A program made the translations under genes and the position numbers. A stretch of DNA of 64,000 bases from Archilochus colubris (taxonomy: Eukaryota > Chordata > Aves > Apodiformes > Trochilidae): NCBI GenBank assembly GCA_023079485.1, contig CM041083.1, positions 156,568,552 through 156,632,551 on the forward strand. The letters are read 5' to 3'. This document shows positions 46,956 to 60,263 of this stretch, piece after piece. Numbering within the stretch: position 1 is the first letter of the stretch; the number at the start of each line of letters is the position of its first letter. The notes below the pieces were generated by a model. That model had not been told where the DNA came from. It was given only the letters and a program-made list of their open reading frames with translations, and searched no databases.

Positions 46956-49207
46956 GCACCAGATAATTTTAAAAGAACAGAAGGTGCTAAAAGGAAGGGG
47001 GTTGTGTTATAATGAGCGGCTGATGGCCAACAACCACCTTCCCAGATGCCAGAATCTGATACTTTGTTTGGTTTTGCCCTCAGAGTTCATGTACCTGAAC
47101 GTATTGAATATTCTTCACACTTGAAGCTGAAATCTCCTTATGGTGATGCACACTTCTGGCTGAAGTAAGTGGGGAAAGTACCTGCATGTCACTTCTAGAG
47201 GATCCCAAGAGCAGCCTAAAAAAAACTCTTACATATTCTGGATTTTGGGCAATTTGAGTACAGACTGGCAGTGGTTTTCTTCAATCAGGTTCTTTATGCT
47301 TAGTTGCCAATTCTTTTCCAAAGTACAAGCAATAATGTAATACTTCCTTAGGGAAGCTTTGCCTGAATTTGGATAAAACATAATTGGGATGTATACCCTA
47401 TCCTCTTAGATTTCTGCTTTTGCTAGCAGAAACCAACTGCATGATACCATGAGATTCCTCAGGTGGTTAAAGCAGTGAAGGGTAACTAAAACAAACTGAA
47501 CAACTGAACCAGGTCTCATGTTCAGTTTTTGGCTAATTCCAATAGCAAGCATAATCAGCAGGCATAATCAGCTGCATCTATAAATTGTATGAATTTTCAC
47601 TGATGCCAAATTATAAAAGATGAAAGTCTATACAGCTGTCCTACTTTTTTTTTTTTTTTTTTAATTTTTCTCTACATGTTTCTTCTGAATGCCCTTGGAA
47701 AAAGAGAAAAATCTTTCAACTACAGTAATCTAGCTTTTACTGAGCAGTGACTGAAACAGATAGTGTTTTGTCATTTACAGGCTATTGCTTAATAGAAAGT
47801 TGTCTGAGCTAGTTTCCTAAGATTAGGTGATGACATATTTGAACGTCACTTATCATAATAGTGTAAGCAGTATGTGTATCTTAATAAAGATCCTCTGTGC
47901 TGGGTTTTTTTTTTTCTTCTGGCTTATAAACTATGTTCTGATACATAAAAATGAATAATTTAGTTATAACTGTACCACCACAAGTTTATTGTAAACTGAA
48001 GCCACAAGTACAATCTTGGATGCCACAAAATACTCACTATAAAAATATCTAAATGGTTCTTTCTTCAGCTGCAATAACATACTATTTTACATTACCAGAT
48101 GTTAAAACTCTATAGATTATCTGACAGCAAATACTATATCAAAGCTAGTTCAAAAGAAAGTAAAAATGATTTTCATATTTTTAATCATGCCTGCAGATGG
48201 GCTAGAATAATCTGTCATAGTTCAGAAGAAGAAAAGAAAAGAAACAGGCTTGATGTAACTTGGCTCAGTGGTCTGTTTCAAATATGGTTCAGACACAAAG
48301 GGGAAAACAAACAGGTCTTTGCTTGAGAAAACAGATGCAGCAGGCAAGTGCAAAATCTTACTCTGCTCATCTCAAAGAAAAAAAAGCAAAAATCTAGCCT
48401 TTTAGGAGGAAGAAATCACTACAAAGATCCTATGTAAGCTTTCCTTTTTTTGAGGTAGTTTCTGCGCTTCCCCCTTCCTCTTCCCACACACACTGAATCA
48501 GCAAACCCAGATGTTCACAGGAATACATCCCTTGGTATAGCCACATCCTATGCCATGCTTATGGAACAAGAGAGGATGCCTTGCTGCAAATGCATGGGAA
48601 TCCCAGAGGACTAAATGTTGTACTGCAAAGAGATGTACAAACTGAGCTTTAACAACAGGAGGAAAACTGAGAATGCTCTTTATTTCCATGGGGAAAGTTA
48701 AAAGGACTGGAACCTCTTCAGTGGCTCTGAAGATCTAGAAATTCAGTGCTGACAAAAAATGTGTCTTCTGACTGGCAACTCTGGGCAGGTGAGTCCTGGG
48801 TCCTGATATTCCTTCTTAGGCAGTGCTGAACTAAAGAGCAGGATCTGGAAGAGAGAAAAGAGTGTGATACCAATAAAACCCACAATCCATAATTATTCTC
48901 TTGCTCTCTTATGTATGGAATTCATAGGGAACAATGTTTCAGTTTGCACCCACCTGAGCTCAGTCTCGTTCATCTGCTTACCTGCTTCCCTCAGATGCTT
49001 TTACTTGATCTACACCTATTTCATTTTCAGTCAGCCTGTGATTTAAATGTGCAGCCACTTGAATCTGAGGGCGTATGTTTTGCATACAGCAATTCTTCTG
49101 TCACCTTCTAGTTTAGTTACGCCTGAATACCTCATAGCACCCTGCCTGTACTGAGGGGTTTCAAACATCCAGCTCAGCCAACCAAACTGCCCCGGTGCCT
49201 GAGATTT

Positions 49208-49247
49208 AAAAAAAAAAGAAAAAAAAAAAAAGAAGAAGAAAAAAAAG
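49208..49247. repeat. A-rich AAG tract
   Basis: Poly(A) with interspersed G and AGAAGAAG units, all purine for about 40 bases, at the border of a GC-rich block. Confidence 0.9.
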
Positions 49248-49289
49248 GGAAATAATAAGGCAGTAGTCCTTCGTCATAAACAATAACCT

Positions 49290-49880
49290 GGATGTTGACT
49301 GTGCCTGGCCGCACACCCTCGAGCGACGTCTGGGCCACCCCCCTCCCTGGGCCGGATGGCTCCACAGCTCAGTGCCTTGGCTTAGGTGCAGTTGGAAATG
49401 CCCGAGAATGGCTCTTTGTTGATTTTCGCCTGTGCGAGAGAGCCTGGTGTTGCTGCGAAGCGAAGTGCTATTGAATTTGCTCACTCAGGCAGAACACTCG
49501 ACAGGAAGGAAGGAAGCAGCCATTCTTTCTGGTCCTATTGTCTGGCCAGCAGGCTTAGGCAATCAAACAGCCCTGTGGCCCGGCTGCCGGCTCCCGCTCC
49601 AGCCTCTTCTGGTGGGCCCAGGGCGGGGGGGAAAGCGGGGGGAAGCGGGGAGCTGCCTTCTCATGGCATTTACTTTGTTTTCCCTGCACTCCAACCACAT
49701 CTTTTCATGGCTGAGGGCCTCAGGTAGCCGTTTTCCAGGCCTCAGCCTTTCTCCGGGGGGAAAAGGGTCAGGGAAAGGAGGGGCAAGAACAGCCCCAGGT
49801 GGGACCGAGCTCCTCAAAACTGCTCCTGGATGGACACCTGGGGCAGAAAGGAGCAAAGTGCCAGAGCCAGTACTGAAGGG
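49290..49880. promoter_or_regulatory. GC-rich block about 27 kb downstream of SPRY2
   Basis: A CpG-containing GC-rich segment in AT-rich DNA. It includes three GGAA units at 49,504-49,515 (ETS-like) and TATTGT at 49,536-49,541 (SOX-like). Several overlapping frames are open on both strands, up to 222 codons on +, with no recognised domain, as expected from GC-rich composition. It may be an enhancer or the promoter of an unannotated non-coding RNA. Confidence 0.45.
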
Positions 49881-50129
49881 CTCTGCAAGTGCCAGGAAAC
49901 ACTTCTTCCATGATCAGAAGGCACTGTTCGAAACTGTGGGCTATTTAATGGCACATTTATCATCCAGGGGCAATGAAGGGCGAGGTGGAAAAGGGTGCGG
50001 GGTAGGCAAAGCAAACCTGCCTTTGGAAAGAGGTTCTAAAACGTTTCTGATTTCCCAGTCTCCCAGCTCAGTTATATCCCTTTTCTCCCCAAAGAAATGA
50101 AAACCAAGAGCTGAAGGATCTGGATTTAT

Positions 50130-50213
50130 CTTATGGTGAATGCCAAAGGTTGGACTGGATGATCTTGGAGATCTCTTCCAAACTAAAACTTTCTGTGATT
50201 TCTGTGATTCTTG
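50130..50213 (+). mobile_element. Short CR1 3' end (forward)
   Basis: GGTTGGACTGGATGATCTTG, then GAGATCTCTTCCAAACTAAA and a GTGATTTCTGTGATTCT tail, is the terminal part of the CR1 3' UTR. Only about 80 bases remain. Confidence 0.88.
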
Positions 50214-52385
50214 AGGCAGAGTGCTATGAGCCTTGCTCTGGTTTATGGTAACATCACAGGGTCAGGGCGAGCTCTCATGGGGATTCACGACTGAGGGAGA
50301 GCAAGAGGGGTAACTGGTGTAGTTAGCTCTATATGAAAAAAAAAAAAAAAGAAAAAAAGGAAAATAATAAGCTAGCTCTATAGGCAGAAAATAATCAGTT
50401 AGGTCTATATGAGCTAACTATATGCTCTAATAGCAGCCAGAGCATGAATCTGTCTGGTGTTGTGTTTTACCTGTTGTATTACAACTCAGTAATGTCTCAG
50501 CAGTTTGGTATTAAATCAGGTTGCAACCATAAAGTTGTTTTGTGGGTTTTGCAATGCTGTCTCTCTTGTTCTTACTAAGATCTGTCTGTGGGATAGCCCC
50601 CTAGTACACTTAGGTGGCTGGATTTGATGTCTGTGTGATAGCTGCAGGGTTGTTTTTTTTTTGTTTCATCGTAGTGGGCTTTCCTCAGACAATATGATCA
50701 GTGACTGATCAGGTAGTAGGTGTGTCAGTGATGTTGTTTTTCATGTCACATGATAGATTATGCACTGGCAAATCTGTGATGTATGGTGAGATTATACCCT
50801 CTGGTGAATGAACAGGCTCTAGTATTCCGGGAATCCTGTTTCTGCAAGCCTGAAGGATGTTTCAAGGGGATTTAAGCCACTCTAAATCCAGTCTGTGGTG
50901 CTCCCACTCATTCTGGTGTCCAGGAACTGCATGCTCCCAATCCATCCTCTTAGTCAACATTACTGCTTTGAGTCTTGCCTGGTTGCAGGTTTGGATGCAA
51001 CTGAACAAAGAAAGGCAATCCCCAAGACCGCTTATGAGGTTATCACGTAGAGGCTGGTGTTGGCAAAGGGAGAGCAGGAGAGAAAGAAAGGGGTGATGTG
51101 GTGTGGACAGTCAGCATGGTGTATCTGCCACTACTTGGGCAGATGTTGGCCCTAGGCACGGTACCACATTGCCACATTTGAAGACAGAAAGATTTACTTC
51201 CATCCCAGAAAGCCCAGAGGCCTCAATTCTGTTTTTTTTAACTTTGAGAGAAAGACACATGTTGCATTTTGGGGTTTTGGCCTTGGAGTATTAAGCTTCT
51301 CACCTTTATCTTAATAAATACTTCTTGTGTTCAACCAGCTTATACCTACCCTTGTGGAAATCTGAAGCAAGCTTAAGCTTGATGAGTTTATGGAGTTATT
51401 CCAGGTTGACCAGTGTAACAAGCAGAAATCAGCACGAATTATACCTTTTTTTTTTCCTTTTTAAAGGAAACAAGTGGAAATTACTAGAACAGAGAGACAT
51501 TTGAAGCCAAGCAGAACTCTTGGGTTTGGATTTTATTACAAATTTGAAACTTGGGCCAGTTTTGATGGGATTTGTAAACGCTTTCAACAAATGTGGGCTG
51601 AGTTTCAAATGAGACTGGGCTCCGTTGTGGGGGAATCTGGGCCAAAGTATGGTTTTGAGTGGAAAGCATATGAAACTCAGTGCATTTTCCTGATTTAAAA
51701 TCTTACTTTGAAGTACTTGGTCCATTCAAACCTAAAACTCAAAGCAAAAACCCACATGGTGTGAGTGCACTGAATCCAAAAGTATAATAAAAAATTCCCT
51801 TGAAACTCCAGGATTTAGAGCTAGAACAGCTCCAGATATTCCTTATAAGCTGTTCTGGAGGTTGTTATCTTGCATATATATTTTACTTCCAAAATTTTAA
51901 ATAATCTGAAATCTTTATTAATTTCTGGGTTCTTGAAAGATTGTGTTACCATCTTACCGTATGGGCTGTAATGAGATGGAAAAGATTAAAAATTATTAAA
52001 TTATTACTTTTGTTAATAGCTTGTCTAAGAATACATGAGTATTTACCTTAATTTTAAAAATCTTTTATTTACTAAGATACATCATTAGTGACCCTACCTT
52101 CTATCTATGTGGTTTTTTAAGTCTCTGAAAGCTTTCCAGCAGTGCATGAAGCAATGTGAATAACAGCTGTTACATGCTGTTGATTGTCTCATCCTTTCCC
52201 TTGAGATGCAGCATGTGCAATGGCCTGTCTTGTTTTGGTAGGGGTTTCTGTGTCATGATTTGTTTTATGATTGAGAAACCATTTCTTTGAAAATGTCTTA
52301 GAGGGCAAGTGAGTGGAGGATATTACTAGTTAGAACCTGGAGGGAAAATTCCCCATGAGGTAGTATTAATTTATTTTTCTCTTTG

Positions 52386-52466
52386 GGTTTTTTTGTGGTT
52401 CTTTGGTTTTTGTTTTTTTTTTTTGTTTTTTTTTTTTTTGTAGGGGTTTTTTTGTTGTTTTTTTCC
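52386..52466. repeat. T/G low-complexity tract
   Basis: Runs of T broken by G or GG. No unit longer than a few bases is preserved. Confidence 0.9.
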
Positions 52467-55400
52467 TGTTGACAGACATTTTCACTTTACTGCAACAGTC
52501 ACATACACAAGCTATGTGCACATATTCACACAGTTAGACAAAACTGCTTTCAAGCCTTTTTGTTTGAACACAGTGTAATGCAATTAGCTTTACTGCCTAG
52601 CATGCCTTTGATAACAGAAAGTATGCTACAAGCCGACTTCTCTCCCCTTTACAGATGCATCAAAATTCCATATGAGCAGCCACCCAGTGACTTGCCTGGC
52701 TTTTGCATTTCCAGTTAACCACCCTGAATCATAAAAGTCTGGGAAAGGCTCTGAGGAGCCTGTTTCTCCAACTAGTGCAACACTTGAGCAGGAAGGCTGA
52801 ATTTGCATTACATGTGGAGAATCTCATGTTGGTATGCCTCATTCATAGGCTTATGCAGACCTGTTAGACACTTCTGAGGGGGGATGGTAGTCCCTGGCAT
52901 CCTGCCTGTGGAACACCCATAGAGCTAATGGGAGTTCTGCATGTGCCTTGCTGACAGGATCAGGCCCTGTGGCTACAAGTGGTCAAAGCACTTTGTGGTA
53001 TCTGTAACAATTCCAGTATCAAGGGTCTGATTTCTTGTCCAGCTTTGTAACTCATCCTTGGCTGCTTTAGCTGTGATCCTGATGGTCTGGGCCAGGAGGA
53101 AGCAGGGGCAGAACAGACAGAAAGGGGGTATGGTTCTCTCAATTCTGTAGCTGGTCAGAATCAAAGTGATGGCCTGAAATGCCATCTGGAAAAGGGAACA
53201 GAGTTATTTCCAAGGTGAAAAAGAGAAATAAAAAGGCCAGCTGTGAGAGTGCCATGATGAAACGTAAAGAGTGAGTAGCAGCGATGGAGTAGTGGATGCA
53301 GATGCACATAATGCAGAATAGTCACTTCTGCTTGTCAAAGCACAGGAAACACAGGCACACACTCTTCTCTCCCTTCTTCTCAGCAGTTCAGAATGAAAAA
53401 CCAAACACTCGGAAGTTCTGCAAAGTTCTGTCTCCATCCATATCCCCTCCTGGTAAGTCCTACTAGTCCCTTCTGTATATCAAGTAACATGAATGAGAGC
53501 AAGTGTTTGGTTTAGGACCATTAGAGCTACACTAAGTTCTGAGCCCATTAGAGCAAAACTGTACTGGACAGCTGTCATAACATAGTGTCCCAAATAGAAA
53601 AGTGACTTTCCGTTATTTCACTTGTCTAAGAAACCAGTATGAGAAGTGACTCTCTCTAAAAATTTATTTTCTGGAGCATGCATGCTAGGAGAAGCACTAC
53701 ATAGCACAGGAGGAATGAAGCAAGCATCCATCATGTTCTTGATTCCTCAGGCCAGGCCCAGACTGACTTAGACTGAACCTCATCTTCCATAGCCTGATGA
53801 AGCAAGCACATACTTCCTACTCTACCCTTCCTTGACCTTACAGTTTGCATAGAGCAAGCCCAGACTGTAAGACAGGAGATGATCTGGCCTATAAGATTTC
53901 TTGGGACAAAAAAGCTTGTTTTGGTTCAGCATATTCCATTTGCTGAGCTTTGCTGTGCTCCACCTGATTTTAACAGAAGCTCCATATCCCGGATCCCATG
54001 TTGTATTGTGGAGTTTCTTCAGCACAGCTATCTACACCTAGTTTGATAAAATACTGGTTCCATTACTGGCTCTAAAGCTTTTTTTGCTGATTGCTATTTT
54101 GATGTGAAGACTTAGTGAACATCTGAGCTGCTTCGTCTCCTTGTTGGATGCCACTTGTTCCCATCCCCATATGGATTATAATGAGATTGTTAGCTGTCAT
54201 ATCTTGGAGATAAAGCTTTTGTCTAAGCTTTTTTTTTTTCAAGACAGACATGTGTAAAGGGGCCCTTTCAGCTAGAGAACAAGTGTTCCTTAATGGCCAT
54301 ACATATTTTTTTGGCATGCATCCATGCATTGGCAGTATGATCAAACATATCCCAGCAAACAGTAGAACGGAGATAGTTGTAGGTATGGAGACATTGGAAG
54401 CTCAGAGAAAATATGTCATCTTTCTTTTCTTTTAGGACCTCCCTCAAAATTGAAGGCCCATAATACATGTTGATCCTGATTTCTGTGGTGTCAGCCTAGA
54501 GGACTGTCTGGAAAATTCCATACAAAACAAAAGGGCTCCCAAGCTGCCTTACTGACAAATTAACTTATCAGCTGGAGAAGTTTTGATTTACAATGAAATT
54601 CTCTGCTGGTTACTGAGAGTCTCTCATTTAAAGTTAATGACCTCATAGCTGATGAATGATGGAGCAGGAAAGGAAGTGTACTGAAGACTGAACAAAAATC
54701 ATCAGGTGAAAGGGGCGCTCTGTGATTATGGAATATAAACTAGTCATTAGGGTTTAAAAAAAACCACCAAAACCCAGAGCTCTGCTTCTCACTGGTGCTA
54801 GTGGTGGATGTTTTCTTGGAATAGAAAATTACTTCCCCCCCCTCAGGATCTGTGGTAATATGAAAACAGTCCCCTTCAGAACTAACATCCAAATCTGCTA
54901 ACATAATACTCCTCTGAAGAAGAATAAGAATGTTAGTTTTACAGTTAATTAAGGGTTTTGGGTCAGGAACTTGAAATATATCCATTAGGGTATGGTTTTC
55001 TGGTTAAGGAGTCATAAATACACAGTACACTTTATTAAATATCTTGAAAAAGACTGTATTTAAAATATGATAGCTGCTTTGGTGTGTTCAGCAACAGATA
55101 AATAAACACCAAGAGAGGCAGTTCACCTTGGCAATAACTCAGCGTGTCATTTCTTCAGAAAAGTGTATTTTGTTGTTACCTGTGCATTCCTTTCCTTTCT
55201 CTGGTAATTAATTTGGGGATGTAGGGAGGCAAGATAAAGGTGAAAAGCAAAATAAGACAGAGATTTGTGGGTTTTTAAATGACAAAAAAACTGTTTCAAG
55301 GCAAAACTGAAGAGAGTGCCTAATTCTTGGATCCTCATGAAGTGGGAGAGAAGCACTGTATTAGGTGTCTCTGCCAGCTGGGACAGTCATTTCAAGAAGA

Positions 55401-55980
55401 GATGATTAGTGAGGAAAAGCATAGGCAGAAATAATTGGAAAGCAGGAAAGGAAAAAAAAGGAAAGCAGGAGAGGCAGCTTCAGATGCCAAATTCCAAAAT
55501 CTCACATTGTGGCTCTTCCTTTAAAGAAAACTCTTCACTACTGAAATGGGGTGGCTCTGAGGGGGGAAGGGACAGACAAGCAGGGTCCACGCAGGTACCC
55601 TTGAACAGTGGATCATTTGTTTGTGGGCAGAATAATCTTTTAGACAGTTCATCATTTCTAGGACCATTCTTATGCTAATTCCTCAGACTTAGGGAAACCT
55701 TAAACTCCTTCCCTTGCTGAATGGAACCATTCCTCCATCAAGAGTTAATTTTAAAAAGAGAGCAAACAGAAGGACTTGATGTTTGGCAAGCTTGGGGTTA
55801 GAATGTTCCCATATACACATACACATTTAGAAGAGAAGTATCTTAGCATTCATGATATTTGGTGATAGAGTAGCAAAAAGATTTCAATCAGGCATGAAAA
55901 AACAAGTATCACAATTTATCTCAGTTCTGCAGTTTTCCGTGTTCTGAACATATTTTCTTATGTTGGGTTTTTTTCCTCAC

Positions 55981-56002
55981 TTTTTTTTTTTTTTTTTTTT
56001 TT
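55981..56002. repeat. Poly(T) homopolymer
   Basis: Twenty-two consecutive T. Confidence 0.95.
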
Positions 56003-56630
56003 CCTGAGTGTCTTTCATTTCAAGTTACCCTTATTCTGGGTTCTTTTTTTCTTCCCTTTGGTCAAAGCATTTCTGAATTTCTGCCAAGAAGTTACTATGT
56101 AAAGCCTGTTGTACTCAAGAGTTGGATTCCCATTCCTGGAATCATGACTAGCAACCCCAAAATAGAGTGCATTGTTGTTTCAGAAGGAAAACAAGAGAGG
56201 AAAGAAATCTTAGGAACAAACAGAGAAGGACGAAGCCAAGCGACAGTTACAGACTCTTCAGAAAGCTACTCTTCAATTAGACATTTAGATTGGCTACTGA
56301 TGAATCTAATCTAGATGGTAGGGAAATCTGCACTTTAAGTACAGTAAACTCTTAGAAATTAATGCTATGCAAAGCTACCAATTTTTGCTTCCTGCCTACT
56401 TGTGTTTAGGAACCAGAATCTTTACAAACAATTGAGAGGCAGGACATCTTGGAATGTCCTGTTTCTGCTACAAAACTCTATTTATTTTTTTTTCTGAACA
56501 CAAAGTGAAACTTCATCACAATTACATTAAAAATTCACTCCCTAGGGGGAAAAAGTGGCAGTCTGTGCAAGGGGGAATTAGACAGTAAACTTTTTTTTAA
56601 TGGTAGTTCAATCAAATTGTTAATAGAAGT

Positions 56631-56690
56631 GTTGATGTTTCAGTAAAAATGTTGATGTTTCAGCAAAAATATTGACATTTCAGCAAAGAA
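56631..56690 (+). repeat. Three tandem copies of a 20-base unit
   Basis: Copies at 56,631, 56,651 and 56,671 of GTTGATGTTTCAGTAAAAAT. Copies 1 and 2 differ at one base; copy 3 differs from copy 2 at three. Downstream, CTTTCAGGAGACA occurs twice (about 56,728 and 56,757), so the area has seen repeated local duplication. Confidence 0.9.
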
Positions 56691-59367
56691 ATACTGAATT
56701 TACAAAAAGATTCCACTCTAATGGGATCTTTCAGGAGACAACCTTTCGTGATATCTCTTTCAGGAGACATCCCTCACTAAGCTAAGTATTTTCAGGAAAT
56801 GTCTTTTGTTAAAGTCTACTACTGAATCCTTATCCCAAAAATCTGTACCAAATCGTCATCTTGAAAACTTAACAGGCTGTGCATTCCTTTTTGCTGACTT
56901 TCATGACATAGAAGTTTAAATTTCGTAGGTATAGCAGCATTTGATCCTATAATAGTAATTATAATTAACAATGGAAAGTTTAAAAGCAGGAGAGCTTGAC
57001 TAGAGACAACAGAAGAAACTTTGGACTGCCAAACACTATTTCAAAATAGATCTTATTAATAAATTGTAGTAAAATGTGTTCTCGACAAGATTGTCTTTGA
57101 ATCAGTTAAAGAATATGAAATCAGATGTGCCTAGGAAGGTAAAAATATTTCTGTAAACTTCAAAATGTTATAGTGGTTATAAGATTCTCTCTGCTCCCAC
57201 CAGCACTTTTGTAATGACATTAGGAAGGAACTCAGTCTCTCCTACTCCCAAAATATTAAATCCTTTCACTGGAATTAAGAGAACTCTTCTTATGAATCTG
57301 TTTTTTGACAGACCTGTTTCTTCCCATTTCATAGCTTATGATGAACTCATTGATTACCTATAATATGCAAAGAAATAAAATCCTAATTTTAGTTTAATAA
57401 AATACGTTTAATATTGATTAATATGTTTATATGGCAAGAGCCATGAGGCAAGACCAGATCAGAGAAGACAATGATTTCAGCCTGTTTTCAGTGGGTGCCA
57501 GCACTACGATGTTAAGCTTGAGAAACTGCAGAGGTTTGAACATAAAAGTGATAAGCCACCCTGGGAAAATTCAGGCTCTAAAGGGCATCAAAATTGTGCA
57601 TCCAAACTACAGTATAGTCCAGAGTTACTAGTTCCTTTTCAATCTTTAGCCCTCAGCATTAAAAAAAAAAAAAAAAAAAATTAATGTACCTATGCACTGT
57701 ATAAAATATATCTAAAAATCCAGTCATAAAACATGTTGGAATTCCCAGGCTAGAAAGACATAGTGACATCCCAGCCACCCAATGGGACACCTGATTTGAC
57801 TTTCTACCCTAAGTAACCAATGAAGCAGTTCCACAAAATGTTAATATGTAATTGTGAGGACACAGTCAACAGAAAGGAAAGGACGGCTCTGAGCTCCTAT
57901 GAAAGATTTTAGTTGCTGAGGCTTAGGTGCCCATTTTGGGAATTTGATGTAGAGATAGACAATTTCTCAATCTGGACATTTTCAAATATACTGTATAGAC
58001 ACTTCATCTTATGGAGTACATTGTCTGCTGGAGCTAAAGAGACTAAAACCATCAGCATTATACTTACAGTAGATGCACTGCAGCCACTCCTGTACTATCT
58101 GAAGGAGAGTTTCTCAGCATTACATCATAAGGAAATTCTTTTAATCCTGCAAAAGGTATTGTGAGGCCAGAAATACAGATGTTTTCTTTTTCTAAGTCAC
58201 AAGCAAATGTCAGGTAGAAGACTGAAATATCAATTCAGTTCACGGCCCTATAAAACTGAACCCGCATGTAATACAGAAAGCCTTACCAAGTGGATGTGCA
58301 CAAAGTATTCCTATAAAAAAACTTCCTTATTCGTTTTTCTGGCCAAAACACAATAAAAGACAGCACCACTGAAATTAGATCACAAGGGTTACACTGTTTT
58401 ATTTTTCTAATCCATGTTGGTGCATATTCAAGACTAATGAATATAAAGTGCATATGTGTCTCTAAATAAACTCGTGTGTTTGCATTTAAAAATGTGACTA
58501 TGTCAGTTTCTGTAATTAGATCCTTTAGCATCTGTTATTGATCGTTCCTGTACTTCTTTAGTTTACACTTGTGAATCAAGTAAAATGCAGAATGTTACCA
58601 TACAGTAGAGCGATGCTGAAGAGAGCATCTATCATGTCCAGCTTTACAAGGCCAGGCAGTAGTGCGTGGTTATCTGTTTAATTTGCTCTTGGCCCACAAC
58701 ATAAAAATCTCTGACATCTGCAGGAAAATGGTTTGGACGCTTTGTGCTACCTGATCAAAGGGGAGGATGTTCAGGAATTCAGACAGACACATGTCCTGCT
58801 CAGCACAAACGTAGACTCTTTTTTTTTTTTTAGGAATGACAGCATTCTAAGAGAATGTGAAAATTAATATAACCCCAATGCATTTTCTTTATTATATAGA
58901 GAACACAGGCATACTGGTTTACACTAGGCAGTGCCTTATTCTGCACTCATCTGTATCAAGACCAAGTGTGTTACATTCAGCTGACCTGCTAGATGCACCA
59001 AGCAAAGGCATTGCCTTAATGTCTCCCAAGATGGAATCCAAAATAGGGCAGGTATATAGGACAACACAAGTACTGACTCTCTTTGCTCTCTTGAACCTAG
59101 CTTCAGCCATACCTATAGTGAACAGAACAGATATATATCAAATACTAAAAGCTTTATATTTATGATTTTTAGGTAGGTTACAATAAGATTTCTTCAAGTT
59201 CCCTACAGTCTCAAAATCAGAATGACTTCATACTGAAGAACTGAACTTCACGAATCTTAACTCTAGGATGAAATACCCAGAAGAAATAAGAAAATGTGAA
59301 TAAAAAGTGAATCAGTTTAGACCTCATCCTCATGGGTCTTTCACAGCTTTATTTCTTCATAACCCTC
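56691..59367. other. Non-coding intergenic DNA
   Basis: No gene was recognised. A 20-A run lies at 57,661-57,680 and a T-run at about 58,820-58,832. Open frames up to 102 codons have no recognisable motif. Confidence 0.6.
57661..57680. repeat. Poly(A) homopolymer
   Basis: Twenty consecutive A. Confidence 0.95.
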
Positions 59368-59455
59368 TGTCACGGTTTCAGCTACTTACAAGAGACTTAG
59401 CTGAAAGCAAAGTATAAGACAGAAAATTACCTTTACCCTGGCCCAAACCAGGACA
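59368..59455. mobile_element. Possible small element with TGTC...GACA ends
   Basis: TGTCACGGTTT at the left end and AAACCAGGACA at the right are inverted copies with two mismatches. The flanks CCCTC and CCGTC could be a worn 5-base target duplication. An internal inverted pair, TTTCAGCTA and TAGCTGAAA, is also present. TGTCCTGGTTT is a start I associate with avian LTR or MITE families, so this may be a non-autonomous or deleted copy. Not aligned. Confidence 0.35.
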
Positions 59456-60263
59456 CCGTCATATTTTAAAAGTAAAGAATTCATAATAAGGTAAAGAAGG
59501 GCACCAGAGTTTTGATGTTTTATGTGTGAGTGGAAAGAGAAATTTCTCTCATTGTCCAAAGCAACTAAGGGATCTGATTGAAAATTAATGGAGTAAAAAA
59601 TAATCATAAGAATTCTCATCTGGTTGCTGTTGCTAATGATAACAGACATTGTTACTCATGTGTTTCAGATAATGTGTTTCAGAGTAGACAAAGTTATAAC
59701 AATATCCAAGAGATTTAAAAAGAGAAAAAAGTTCATAACTGCTGTAAATCAGTAGTCAAAAAATGAATAATATGTTACTGCTAACATAGGAGGTACGTTT
59801 CATTTAGCTCCCTTATTGATCTCTGACATAATTACACTGTACATCAAAAGAAATCCAATTATATTCATGTGTTACTTTGCAAACTGCATTAGCAACCATT
59901 TGACTCATGATCTTACAGCAGGGAAAAAAGCTTCCAAACTAAAATGTAAGTAAATCACTATGGTTTTGTTTTCCCAGACCTGAAGTATAAATTACAGCTA
60001 GGAAGATATAGTCCCTTGATGATACTGTTCTAACAATTTTATCAGAATTGTAAAGACAGCAGTATAAATGCCTATATAGGGCACAATCCAGTCCAGCTGA
60101 GTCTGAACCCAAGTTTGTACCTACACTTTAAGCATTTTCAAAGCCCTTGAGTGCAGTGACTCTCTGATACAGGGAAACTGTGTGCTGGGCGCAATCCATG
60201 CTTAGGCTTCCAGAGCTTGGCTTAATCTAGGTCCTCCTGTTACATGGATAATATCTCCTGTGG
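59456..60263. other. Non-coding intergenic DNA
   Basis: AT-rich, with no gene or classifiable repeat seen. Confidence 0.6.

Larger units (their letters stand above)
46151..49207. other. Non-coding intergenic DNA
   Basis: No gene was recognised; the 105-codon frame at 46,255-46,572 is unlike known proteins. The stretch contains a 21-base tandem duplication at 46,566, related TAATATA-type repeats at 46,676-46,745, an (AATA)n repeat at 46,935 and a T-run at about 47,646-47,662. Confidence 0.6.
50214..56630. other. Non-coding intergenic DNA
   Basis: No gene was recognised. The stretch contains an A-rich tract at 50,335-50,360, a T/G-rich tract at 52,386-52,466 and a T-run at 55,981-56,002. Short frames, under 100 codons, lack recognisable motifs. 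Confidence 0.6.

Noticed and set aside
51429..51725. Overlapping frames of 98, 74 and 61 codons
   Set aside because: Frames on both strands overlap with no domain; probably chance, possibly an old unclassified repeat.
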